A stretch of DNA of 64,000 nucleotides, taken from the NCBI GenBank assembly GCA_965243215.1, contig CBDEUJ010000005.1, positions 186,001 through 250,000 on the forward strand. Direction: 5' to 3'. Within the stretch, counting starts at the first letter, position 1, and each line of letters opens with the position of its first letter. The stretch is from JAJEFO01 sp009843725. Its GTDB lineage: Bacteria > Pseudomonadota > Alphaproteobacteria > Rhodobacterales > Rhodobacteraceae. A model generated the notes under the pieces. The model was given only the letters and a program-made list of their open reading frames with translations, was not told the DNA's origin and did not search any database. Made by a program: the position numbers and the translations under genes. Below are positions 17,910 to 27,000 of this stretch, piece after piece.

Positions 17910-18656
17910 CTATCCGTCGGCCAATCCCTTGGCGAACTCGTCAAGGAGACCCGCCAGTTCGTCCGGCGCCTCGACCATCGCGTCATGCATGGTCGGGATC
18001 CGGTCGCTTTTCCAGCCCGGCCGGCCCTTGACCCGGTCATGCTCGCCCCAGAACGCGGATGGGCGGTTCCGCTCGCACAGGATGTAGTAGCGGTGCGCCA
18101 CCTCGACTTCTCGCCCGGTCAAGGTGACGCCGCAGACCAAGGTTCCCACCGGCTGCGGCGTGCACATTGATCTCAGCCAGTCCTTGACCGCTTCGTCCTC
18201 GGCCCAGGCATCAAACAGATCCGGCTGCACTCCGGCGGCACCGCTGTCGATCTCGGCCTGGAACCGCGCCATGCGCCCTGGGTTGTATCTCGCAAGGGGC
18301 GAAACGCCGCTTTCTTCTGGAACGAAGGCATCAAGATACACGAGCGCTCTCACGCACTCCGGCACCTGCCCTGCGACACCCGTCACGATCAGGCCGCCAT
18401 AGGAGTGTCCGACAAGGATGACGTCCTCGAGTTCTGCCCACTTCAGAACGTTCACCACGTCCAGCACGTGAAGGTCGGAGTCGATCTCCGAAGTCAGAAG
18501 GTGGCTCCGTTCGCCAAGGCCGGTAAGGGTCGGCGCAAAGGCGCGATGCCCTTTCTCGCGCAGCGCGTCTTCCACCTGGGCCCAACACCAGCCGCCGTGC
18601 CATGCTCCGTGGACCAGGACAAATGCCGCCACCCGCAATCCTCCGCTACGCTTCAC
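17910..18656 (-). CDS. Alpha/beta hydrolase (EstC/methylesterase-like)
   Basis: A 248-residue serine hydrolase. The oxyanion region is FVLVHGAWHGGWCW near residue 12, the nucleophile Ser lies in GHSYGG, and the His is probably in IPTMHDAMVEAPDELA near the C-terminus. The pattern (short, HGAWHGGWCW, late HDAM..PDEL) matches the plant methylesterase/EstC group, which hydrolyses small esters in the cytoplasm. The true start may be a few codons inside, at VAAFVLVHG. It is a single gene and the substrate is unknown. Confidence 0.87.
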   Translation of the reverse strand: MKRSGGLRVAAFVLVHGAWHGGWCWAQVEDALREKGHRAFAPTLTGLGERSHLLTSEIDSDLHVLDVVNVLKWAELEDVILVGHSYGGLIVTGVAGQVPECVRALVYLDAFVPEESGVSPLARYNPGRMARFQAEIDSGAAGVQPDLFDAWAEDEAVKDWLRSMCTPQPVGTLVCGVTLTGREVEVAHRYYILCERNRPSAFWGEHDRVKGRPGWKSDRIPTMHDAMVEAPDELAGLLDEFAKGLADG

Positions 18657-18819
18657 CGAAACTTGGCAGCTCGGGAACTTCTTCCCCGGCTACATCCCCG
18701 ATTCGGAATTTTCCCCGCGCTTCCTTACATGAAACGTGACGACATTCCTAACTTGCGATGCACATATTGCCCGGCCAAAGGCGGAGGAGCATTGTGCGTC
18801 GGGTACCGGATTTTCCCTG

Positions 18820-18835
18820 CGGGAACCGGTTCCCG
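18820..18835. promoter_or_regulatory. 16-base perfect palindrome before the peroxiredoxin gene
   Basis: CGGGAACCGGTTCCCG is identical on both strands and sits 29 bases upstream of the peroxiredoxin ATG. Its size and place fit a dimeric regulator site or a 5'-UTR hairpin. No regulator gene adjoins it. Confidence 0.4.
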
Positions 18836-18864
18836 GACCAGCATGAACGGAGAGGGCAAGCACC

Positions 18865-19518
18865 ATGGCACTGCGCATCAACGACACGGCTCCGGACTTT
18901 ACGGCCGACACGACCGAGGGTCCGATCAGCTTTCACGACTGGATTGGCGACGGCTACGCAATCCTGTTTTCGCATCCCAAGGACTTCACGCCGGTCTGCA
19001 CGACCGAACTCGGGCTGATGGCAGGCATGCAGGAAGAATTCTCGAAGCGAAACGCCAAGATCATCGGAATCTCGGTCGATCCCGTCGACGACCATCACCG
19101 CTGGAAGGACGACATCAAAACGGTCACCGGGAACACGGTGGGCTACCCCATGATCGGCGACCCGGAAATGAAGGTCGCCAAGCTCTATGACATGCTGCCC
19201 GCAAGCGAAGAGAGGATCGAAGGACGTACGCCCGCAGACAACCAGACCGTGAGGACCGTCTTCATCGTCGGGCCGGACAAGAAGGTGAAGCTGTCCCTGA
19301 CCTATCCGATGACGACCGGGCGGAACTTCGACGAGATCCTGCGCGCCCTGGATTCAATCCAGTTGACAATGGACCACCAAGTCTCAACGCCAGCGAACTG
19401 GAAACAGGGCGAGAAAGTCATCGTGATACCCGCCGTGTCCGACGAAGACGCCAAGGCGCGGTTCGACGGTTTCGACAAGGTGCTGCCGTACCTCAGAACC
19501 GTCAAGCAACCGACCTGA
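18865..19518 (+). CDS. 1-Cys peroxiredoxin (Prx6 family)
   Basis: A 217-residue AhpC/TSA-fold enzyme that reduces H2O2 and organic peroxides. The active-site motif P38-x3-T42-x2-C45 is intact (HPKDFTPVCTTELG). The Prx6-type C-terminal extension is present (DHQVSTPANWKQGEKVIVIP). GAGAGGG at 18851-18857 precedes the ATG. A 16-base palindrome lies just upstream. It is a single gene, presumably stress-induced. Confidence 0.95.
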   Translation: MALRINDTAPDFTADTTEGPISFHDWIGDGYAILFSHPKDFTPVCTTELGLMAGMQEEFSKRNAKIIGISVDPVDDHHRWKDDIKTVTGNTVGYPMIGDPEMKVAKLYDMLPASEERIEGRTPADNQTVRTVFIVGPDKKVKLSLTYPMTTGRNFDEILRALDSIQLTMDHQVSTPANWKQGEKVIVIPAVSDEDAKARFDGFDKVLPYLRTVKQPT

Positions 19519-19639
19519 TCGCGACACATGTTGTCGTTGGGCTTGGTCGAATTCCCCGGCGACATCTTGCCGGGGCAACTGTTCCGGATGCAATTGACCG
19601 GATCGGCGGAAGTGATCGAACGAGACTTGGAAAGGCCGG

Positions 19640-19933
19640 CTACCGCCGAAAGGCAAGCCGGAACACGTGACGCACGCCAAATGCCAGCAGGACATATGTC
19701 AGGATCGAAAGGCCCAATCCCAGAAGACGCGCGAAACCGTGCATGTTGCCAAGATACGTGTCGAACAGCACTGCCACGGCGATGTATGGTGCCACGAGGA
19801 CCGTTCCCAACACGGGGCTGACCTGCAAGCCGACGAACAGGCCGATGACCGGCACGACGATTCCGGCAACGATGCCGATCACGAGCGTGACGACGTTGCC
19901 AAGCGTCAATAGAGATTTCAGTTTGTTGGCCAT
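19640..19933 (-). CDS. Small hydrophobic membrane protein, unknown function
   Basis: A 97-residue protein beginning MANKLKSLLT, with about three membrane helices (roughly residues 11-36, 39-58 and 67-86) and a basic end (RHVFRLAFRR). I do not recognise the family. The ATG at 19933 is preferred over one 15 codons upstream, because the extra residues are polar and unconserved in character. It converges on the peroxiredoxin gene and has no operon partner. Confidence 0.6.
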   Translation of the reverse strand: MANKLKSLLTLGNVVTLVIGIVAGIVVPVIGLFVGLQVSPVLGTVLVAPYIAVAVLFDTYLGNMHGFARLLGLGLSILTYVLLAFGVRHVFRLAFRR

Positions 19934-20074
19934 GACTGGACACTGCAGCAGGTTGTCTTGCGAAGGATCATTGTTCACGAGAATCGATCATCGGCAAGAC
20001 GCCCTCCGCAAACGCGAGAAGCTCCGCTTCCGTGGTGCACGTGGCTGTTACCGCCCCTGACGGGCATGAACAAG

Positions 20075-20683
20075 TCACTCGGCCGTGCCGGCATCCTGAG
20101 CGGCGCCTTCCGGCCAGAGCGCATCAAGCGGAAAGCTTATTGCGTCGAAAGGCGGCAACGAGACCGGCGCGTCTTCCGCCAGCGCGACCAGCAGCACCCA
20201 GTGACCGTCGCGGAGTTCGAACGCTTCAAGCGTCTTCGCAACGGGTTCCACGAACCAGAGATGCGAGACACCCTCCCGGGCGTAGATCGTCCGCTTTTCG
20301 TTCTGATCGATCCGGCGGGTCGAGGGCGACAGCACCTCGTAGGCCCAGTCGGGCGCGATGTCGAAATAGGCCGCATCCGGATATTCGGGCATCGTCTCGC
20401 GCCTCCAGCCGGCCAGGTCCGGCACCACGATGTCGTCGCCCAGGTGCAGTTCCGGTTCGAAGACGATCCACCACCCGCCGGGGCCGCCGCGCCCGCGACC
20501 AAACGGCACAACCAGTTCCCCGCCCAAAATCGAACTCGCCCAAGCATGTCGCGCGGCAGGCCTCGGATGCGTGTGAAGCGTGCCAGCGAGCACTTCGGCC
20601 ACCATGTGGGGCGGTGCATCCAGCACGTCCTGGTAGGTCGCCTTGCGATGCGATTTGCCTGTCGGTCTCGTCTGAACGTTCAT
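20075..20683 (-). CDS. Uma2-family endonuclease (DUF820, PD-(D/E)XK fold)
   Basis: A 202-residue protein starting MNVQTRPTG; GGAGG eight bases before the ATG decides this start over one 5 codons upstream. The Uma2 pattern is clear: an early Glu (MVAEVLAGTL), PDLAGWRRE, YEVLSPSTRRID, then KRTIYAREGVSHLWFVEP and a long Ala/Asp-rich tail. The fold is restriction-endonuclease-like. The biological role is unsettled; these genes are numerous in some bacteria and are thought to be mobile or selfish. It has no partner gene. Confidence 0.88.
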   Translation of the reverse strand: MNVQTRPTGKSHRKATYQDVLDAPPHMVAEVLAGTLHTHPRPAARHAWASSILGGELVVPFGRGRGGPGGWWIVFEPELHLGDDIVVPDLAGWRRETMPEYPDAAYFDIAPDWAYEVLSPSTRRIDQNEKRTIYAREGVSHLWFVEPVAKTLEAFELRDGHWVLLVALAEDAPVSLPPFDAISFPLDALWPEGAAQDAGTAE

Positions 20684-21253
20684 GCCAAGCGCCTCCATTG
20701 CCAGGCTCAGAATAGCCGCACGCCGGATTCCTGCCAACAATCCGTTGTCAGTTGCCTGCAACTGGCCGCGTCCGGGACCCGTACTTGGGAAACGGCCGCC
20801 GACGCAATGCAGATCAGGCTCCTCAGGCCGTAATCCGGGATGCAGGCATTTAGACACTTGTCCGCATGCATCAGGTCTGGACTTGGCATGCTTTACCTGG
20901 TCGCCCTTCCACAATGGCGGCGCAAGTCTCCTTCGTCCGATGTCGCGCACGGCCGCGCTGTGGAGACCAGCACGGCGAAGCCCAGGTGGCTGCCAGTCAG
21001 CTCTTGTTGGTGGCGCATGCAATGGGGATCGTTGACTGAATTTGCGGAACGTGCCATGTTCGGGGCTATCCAGAAGGGCGGGTCTCCCGCCGATCTTCAT
21101 CAGGATTTGCGCCAATGGCCCCGTGCAAGACCGCCGCGTGGGCGGGAAGACATGGCGAGGCGTCCGGGATTGGCGCATCTGCACGGCGAGGCGCTTGCGT
21201 TGGCAACCTCTACTGACCCGTGAAATCAGCCTCAGACTGGGATGCACCGCGTT
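20684..21253. other. Gene-free spacer
   Basis: 570 bases between the Uma2 start and the decayed toxin. Several open frames cross it on both strands, but none resembles a known family or has a ribosome site. It looks like accessory, possibly decayed, DNA. Confidence 0.45.
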
Positions 21254-21445
21254 TCAGTCAACGGTGTAATTCCCCATGCAATGATCTGTCGTGACGCAAG
21301 CCTCAAAGCTCTCCACGTGTGCCTGGCGGACCGGTTTCCCGTTCTCGGGCAACTCCCATCCCCTCTCCGCGCAATGATCCATGGAGTGCTCCGCGAGATG
21401 CCGTCGAAGTGGTTCCGTAGTCCGACTGCAAATCGGGAATTTCAC
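21254..21445 (-). pseudogene. Decayed PIN-like (DUF5615-type) toxin, partner of the DUF433 gene
   Basis: Two bases after the DUF433 stop, a GTG opens a 63-residue frame. Its core, PLRRHLAEHSMDHCAERGWE..ENG...FEACVTTD, matches the PIN-like toxins that pair with DUF433 antitoxins (remembered consensus: F-D-x-G-T-P, PLRRHL, EH.VD, ERGW, NG, TTD.NLRYQQNL). The catalytic Asp region at the N-terminus is scrambled (FPICSRTTEP). After TTD the reading changes to HCMGNYTVD and stops, so the usual C-terminal third is missing. Both changes suggest loss of toxin function. Recognition rests on memory of the family. Confidence 0.6.
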
Positions 21446-21447
21446 GC

Positions 21448-21741
21448 TCAGGCGTCCGTCCTGAGGAATTCGGCCACGTGCTTCAGGACCGCTGCCACCT
21501 GCCACTTCCTGACCTCGGGATACCACTCGAGAAATTCCTTCACGGTGGCCCCGCTCTCCAGGTTCTCGACGAGCGTGTATACCCGCACCCGAGTTCCTCC
21601 GAAGGCCCAGTCGCCGCTGACCTTGCTGGAAGCGCGTTCCACCTCTAGCCTGAATTCCCATTCTTGGGGAGAGGCATGACGCGAGACGGCCGCATTTTCT
21701 GGATTTCCCAGGCTCTCATTGGCTTGTCGCCGACAGTTCAT
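21448..21741 (-). CDS. DUF433-domain antitoxin
   Basis: A 97-residue protein starting MNCRRQANES. The C-terminal 55 residues are a DUF433 helix-turn-helix unit (GTRVRVYTLVENLESGATVKEFLEWYPEV). DUF433 proteins act as antitoxins and repressors for PIN-like toxins. Here the toxin frame follows after 2 bases but is broken. The N-terminal half has an EWEFRLEVERAS strand-rich part. The gene's upstream side is bounded by the IS element, so its original promoter may have been cut away. Confidence 0.8.
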   Translation of the reverse strand: MNCRRQANESLGNPENAAVSRHASPQEWEFRLEVERASSKVSGDWAFGGTRVRVYTLVENLESGATVKEFLEWYPEVRKWQVAAVLKHVAEFLRTDA

Positions 21742-21821
21742 CACATGATTGGTTCGCAGTAGTAACAATAATCGTAAGATCATTATGGAAGCCGCGAGCG
21801 TCGCCCGGCATGGCGGCGGCG

Positions 21822-23791
21822 GAATTCCCGCGCCGGTCGCCCCCGCGATGCACGTCCCCAGGTGGCTCTTGTCCCGGAAAACAACATGATCTTGCGCCCG
21901 GCCGTTCTTCGGCCACGTCCCCTTGACGTCGACACCGCATCAGGCGGTTGACAGGGAATGCCCATGATGATATTGTGACAATGTGTATTTTGTGCAACAA
22001 CGAAGATTATGAGCATCAAGGACGCCTTCCTCAAGCCGCAGAACCCGGCACAGAGACGGTACGAGGCCCTCAGGGCCCGCTATGTCGACGGAATGGACTG
22101 CAGGGCCGCGGCCGAGGCCTTCGGCTACAGCGTCGGGTCCTTCCGCAACCTCTGCTCCGCGTTCCGTGCCGATCCCGGCTGGGCCTTCTTCCAGCCGCCG
22201 CAGAGGCCGAAGGAGGCGCCGCCGCCGGGGATCGCGGCCACGCGCGGGCGCCGCAACGACCGCATCCTGGCCCTGCGCCGGGAGCGGCAGATGTCCATCC
22301 ACCAGATCGTCGACGTCCTCGACGCCGAGGGCTGTCCCGCCAGCCCGTCGACCGTGGCCAAGGTGATCCGCGAGGCCGGGCTGGCGCGGCTGCCCCGGCG
22401 CTCGGCGGCGGTGCTGGCGGACATCGTCGGCCCCGACGTCGCGCCGGTCGCCGACCATCGTGCCTTCCGCATCGAGGACGGCGCCTTCCGCACCCGCTTC
22501 GGCGGGCTGTTCGTCTTCGCCCCGATGCTGGTGGCCCTCGACCTCGACCGGCTGCTCGACGAGGCGGACATGCCAGGGAGCGCCATGATCCCCGCGCCCG
22601 CCGCCTGGCGCGCGCTGCTCGCCCTCAAGCTCTGGGGCATCGGCCGGCCCGCGCAGGCCATGGCCGAGGTCTTCGATCCCGGCCTGGCGCTCTTCGCCGG
22701 CCTCAACGCCATGCCCAAGCGCTCGACGCTCACCGAGTACAGCACGCGGGTCGACCCGCGCCGGCTGCCCGTGCTGATGCGTGCGTGGAACCAGGCCGTC
22801 CGCGACCAGGGCCTGCGTCCCGGCGCCTCGTTCGACCTCGACTTCCACACGATCCCCTACCATGGCGACCAGGCGCTGATCGAGAAGCACTACGTCTCCA
22901 AGCGCTCGCGCCGCCAGAACGGGGTTCTCGCCTTCCTCGCCCGCGACGCCGAGGCCCGCGTGTTCTGCTACGCCGACGCCACCGTCCGCAAGGACCGCCA
23001 GAACGACGCCATCCTCGACTTCGTCGCGGACTGGCTCGAGGAGACCGGCAGCCTGCCGGGCGAGCTGGTCTTCGACAGCCGCCTCACCACCCGGGCGAAC
23101 CTGGCCGAGATCGACAGGCAGGGCATCGCCTTCCTCACCCTGCGCCGGCGCTCGAAGAGGATCATGGCCGCGCTCCGCGCGCGTCCCGAGGCCGACTGGC
23201 GCCGCATCCGCCTCGCCAACATCGGCCGCCGCTACCGCACGCCGCGGATCATCGACGAGACCATCCGCCTGCCGCAGTATCCCGGCGAGATCCGCCAGAT
23301 CGCGATCGCCGGGCTCGGCCACGACGACCCGGTCCTGCTCGTGACCAACCAGATGCGGGCGCGGCCCGCCGACCTCGTCGACCGCTATGCGCGCCGCATG
23401 GTCATCGAGAACCAGATCGCCGAGACCATCGACTTCTTCCACATGGACGCGCTCTCCGCCGCCGTGCCCATGCGCATCAACACCGACCTCCAGCTCACCC
23501 TCATGGCGAGCGGACTCTACAGGCTCCTGGCAGACAGGATCGGCAACGGGCAGAGGAGCGCGCGGGCAAGGACCCTGTTCCGCAGCTTCATCGATGCCAC
23601 CGCCACCGTCACCATCTCAGAGCACGCGGTGCGCGTCCGCTTCGCGCGGCGGGCGCACAACCCGATGATGGTCAACGCCGGCTTCGCCGACGCCGAGACC
23701 ATCGTGCCATGGCTCGGAGGGCGGGCCCTGAAGCTCGAATTCGGGCCGTGAAACCCGTCATCCGTCACACCTCCCCCGGGGGTGGGAATTC
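21822..23791 (+). mobile_element. Insertion sequence, about 2.0 kb, DDE transposase
   Basis: The element encloses one transposase gene. Candidate ends: GAATTCCC at 21822 and its complement GGGAATTC ending at 23791; beyond the first 8 bases the arms match at 5 of the next 7 or 8 positions. GAATTC is itself palindromic, so this evidence is weak, and I see no convincing target-site duplication. The interior is visibly richer in G and C than its neighbours, supporting recent arrival. Exact boundaries are uncertain by tens of bases. Confidence 0.55.
22009..23751 (+). CDS. DDE (IS4-like) transposase
   Basis: A 580-residue transposase. The N-terminal 140 residues hold two helix-turn-helix-like units (RYEALRARYVDGMDCRAAAEAFGYS and SIHQIVDVLDAEGCPASPSTVAKVI). 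The catalytic acids are likely Asp in FDLDFHTIPYHG, Asp in LVFDSRLTTRANL and Glu in RMVIENQIAETIDFF. The YAR-x2-VIENQIAE stretch is the IS4-type Y-R-E signature. It is intact, so the element may be active. Family placement beyond IS4-like (IS1634, IS1182, etc.) is not certain. Confidence 0.85.
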   Translation: MSIKDAFLKPQNPAQRRYEALRARYVDGMDCRAAAEAFGYSVGSFRNLCSAFRADPGWAFFQPPQRPKEAPPPGIAATRGRRNDRILALRRERQMSIHQIVDVLDAEGCPASPSTVAKVIREAGLARLPRRSAAVLADIVGPDVAPVADHRAFRIEDGAFRTRFGGLFVFAPMLVALDLDRLLDEADMPGSAMIPAPAAWRALLALKLWGIGRPAQAMAEVFDPGLALFAGLNAMPKRSTLTEYSTRVDPRRLPVLMRAWNQAVRDQGLRPGASFDLDFHTIPYHGDQALIEKHYVSKRSRRQNGVLAFLARDAEARVFCYADATVRKDRQNDAILDFVADWLEETGSLPGELVFDSRLTTRANLAEIDRQGIAFLTLRRRSKRIMAALRARPEADWRRIRLANIGRRYRTPRIIDETIRLPQYPGEIRQIAIAGLGHDDPVLLVTNQMRARPADLVDRYARRMVIENQIAETIDFFHMDALSAAVPMRINTDLQLTLMASGLYRLLADRIGNGQRSARARTLFRSFIDATATVTISEHAVRVRFARRAHNPMMVNAGFADAETIVPWLGGRALKLEFGP

Positions 23792-24006
23792 AGGCTAGGC
23801 AATTCGTCCAGTCAGTCACGGTTTCGCCTCCCTTTTCGACGTGCCGTTGGCAGATCGTGGATTGAATTCGGCCGCAACTGACGCGCCTTCATCCTCAACC
23901 GAACTCTGTTTTGTGAGTCTCTACCGCGACCCGTGCAAGCCAAGCACATTGATGACGATGTCGGCAACATGCCTCCCGTTTCGGGATGCGAAATGCTCGG
24001 CACCGC

Positions 24007-27000
24007 TTACTTTCGATAGACCAGTTCCGGCACAACCACTGGCCACCGATCCCGCTTGACATGTTCGCGATACTCGTCGGCACCATCTTCCCGGAACCAT
24101 ACACAGACTGCGTGCACCCTGCCCTCGACAAACGCGGCGCCATCCGGAGGCTTGAAGCTCTTTGCAAGCCGTCCAACCGGAACGTCGCGTTGATCCACGA
24201 CCAGCCAGCGATCGCCCCTTTGCCTCAACGCGACGGGATCGCCGACGTTCAACTGCTCAAGAGCACGGAGTGCAATGTGGCCCTCTCGGAGGCGTCCCGC
24301 ATAGCTCAGGTCCACATTGGACAGTTCAGGCGTCCGATAGAGCTTGTCGCCACCCGAAACGTCAATCGGCTCAAGACCCGGTTCCCGCCACAGGAAGGCC
24401 GGATCATCAAGATCGCCGATGATCGGATGCCGCCGCTTCATCGACAGAAGGGCAAGGCTGCGACGCGCCCGGGTCATGGCAACATAGTACAGCCTGCGTT
24501 CGGAATCAGGATCCTTGTCCCGAGACCGCCCTTCCCAACCGCCGTCAAGAATGACCACGTCATCGAATTCAAGGCCCTTGGCCCTGTGTGCCGTCAGGAG
24601 CAGCAGCCCGGATTGGCGCCGGCGCGCGTCGTGGCTCCATTCGGCAAGCCATTCGAGCGCAACTCTTCGGTCCACCCGTGACTCTTGGCCACCAAGTTCG
24701 CCGACCAAGGTCCCAACGCCTTCCTTCAGCAGCGTCCACCACTTGCCATCCGGTTGCCGCGCCGCCCAGTCGGCAAGCGCCGAGGCGCTCAGGTCTGCAT
24801 CTTTCCGCGCCTTCAGCCAGCGGATGAACGCCTGCGTTTCGCGCAGGCGCCAGAATTTCGCCGGCTTCTCCGTCGCGAACTGGACCGGGATGCCTTGAGC
24901 CTCGCACAGGCTCCGCACCGGTTCCAGGTATTCCCACTCCCGCGCAATCACGGCGGCCCTCGCCCAGTCCCAGCCGGGAAGATCCAGGGCCGAGAGGCGC
25001 CTCAGCTCCTTGAGGGCAAGCGCCGCCTGCTCGTTCTTCGTGGATGCCTCCTGGAGGACCTGCACGCGCCCCTGACCGACCGCGTCCAACTGCTCCAGCT
25101 CTCCGCCGGGCGAATCCGATTTCCGGGCCGCATTTGCAACAAGGTCATGGTCGGCCTTCATTCGTTCGCCTGCATGCCTGATCACGCAGCTGGACGCGTT
25201 GATTATGTTTGCAGTGGACCGATAGTTCTCGACCAGATGAGCCGGACGAGCCTTGTAGTCCTTCCCGAAGCGCCGGATGTACTCGACGGAAGCGCCCTTG
25301 AAGCCATAGATGTTCTGATCATCGTCGCCCACGGCAAATAGGCTCAACCGGCTGTCCCTGTCCTCGAGCGAGCGACCTGCGACAGCTGCAATCAGATTGT
25401 ACTCGTCGCGTCCGACGTCCTGGTATTCATCTACGAGAATCCAGCGATACCCTTCGATCAACGTGTCGCGCTGCGCCTCAGCCTCTTCCTTCGCAAGTCC
25501 TTTGCCCTGCAGAAGATCGACCGCCTGTCGCAGCACTTCGTCGAATCGCTTCGGGTCCATGTCCACTTTGTCGACGTCCCTCGCAAAGCTCGCACCGACA
25601 AGTCGCATCGCGAGACCATGACAGGTCAGGACAGTCACCCTCCGCGCGTCACCTCCAAGAAGGCTGGACAGCCTTTGGCGGATTTCTGTCGCGGCATGAC
25701 GATTGTAGACCAGAACAAGAATGCCGCGCGGGTTCTCCTGGCAAACGCGTATCAGGTAGGCAATGCGATGCACCAGCACGCGCGTCTTGCCCGACCCGGG
25801 GCCCGCCAGGACAAGCACGTTCGTCTGCACGCGATCATCCGCAACGATTTTCGCCTGAACGGGATTCCCAAGATCCCCCACAATCGCCTGCCAGGATTCC
25901 GGCGTTGTCTGCCGTTGCAGGGTCGTTTCCGAAAGAGGCAGCCATTTCTTGACGAAACCCTCCCTGTCCAACGTGAAATAGTCGTCGGCAAGACGGAGCG
26001 CGTCGGGCATGGATGTCAGTCCGCGCCGGGCATAGGCCGACATGATGTGGGTCTGAAGGGTCTGTTCCCGGTAGTGCAGTTCCAAGGGCGTGAAGTCGGT
26101 GTCCGTGAAATCGCGCCTTTCCGCCTCCAGGTGAACGGTGATGGCGGGTCGAAAGATCGTCAGGCCCTGGCCAAGCGCAACGATGCCCTGTTCATGGAGC
26201 CAGAGAAGCGCCCGATCCAGAAACCCGGACGGATTCCTGATCTCGCCCGAGAGTTCAATGTCGCTCGAAATGGCTTCGATCAGCACTCCAAGGGTTGTGG
26301 AGACCTGAACGTCCTTGCCACGTGCGCCCTTTGGCGCAACGCGGGTCAATGCACCGAGAATGACTGACGCGCCCTTGCGCCGCAATTCTGCGGTCTGCGC
26401 AAGCCTGTCCCAGTTTCGCAGCAGACGAAGCGACAGAATCTCGCGGTTGGCCTTGCGAACGCGCAAGCTGCCGATTCCTTCGTCATCGTCGCGTCCGTCC
26501 CGCGCGATGCCTCGAACCAGACGCTCGACGATGTCGGGCCGAACATTCGCGTGCCCCGCATCTCTCAGCTCCTGGGAGACACTCCGAAGAAAGAGTTGCG
26601 AGCTTTCCTCGGCGGACATGTCCGGCGACGCCTCGCGCAACGTCATGACAAGGTCGGTCTCGAGGCTCGCAAATTCCGCCAACCGGCTCTCTGACGAGTC
26701 GTCCCCGCCCAAATGCACGAACACGGTGATCGACGTGTCGTTGGATGCAATCTCGAGCGATTCCAGGTCGTTCAACGCGCCACGCAACCGTCCCGGTGAC
26801 ATCCCGGTGCGCCCGCAGAGCTCGTCGGTCGACACGCCCTTGTCCGGCGCGGCTTCGATGAGGCACCGAACGAGCTTGCGGAGCACGTCGCGGCGATTCT
26901 CCGGGATGCTTCCCTTGCCGTCGATCAATCTGCCGGCTTCGTCGAGCGTGCGTATCTTGAGCGATGAGGGAAAGATTCGCACTCGGTTCTCTTCGCGCTT

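Noticed and set aside
19521..19537. Short CGACA/TGTCG inverted repeat after the peroxiredoxin gene
   Set aside because: Only a 5-base-pair stem with no T-run; too weak for a terminator call.
21940..23442. 500-codon minus-strand and 616-codon alternative plus-strand frames over the transposase
   Set aside because: Shadows of the transposase in a very GC-rich element; composition dominated by Arg, Ala, Gly or Glu.
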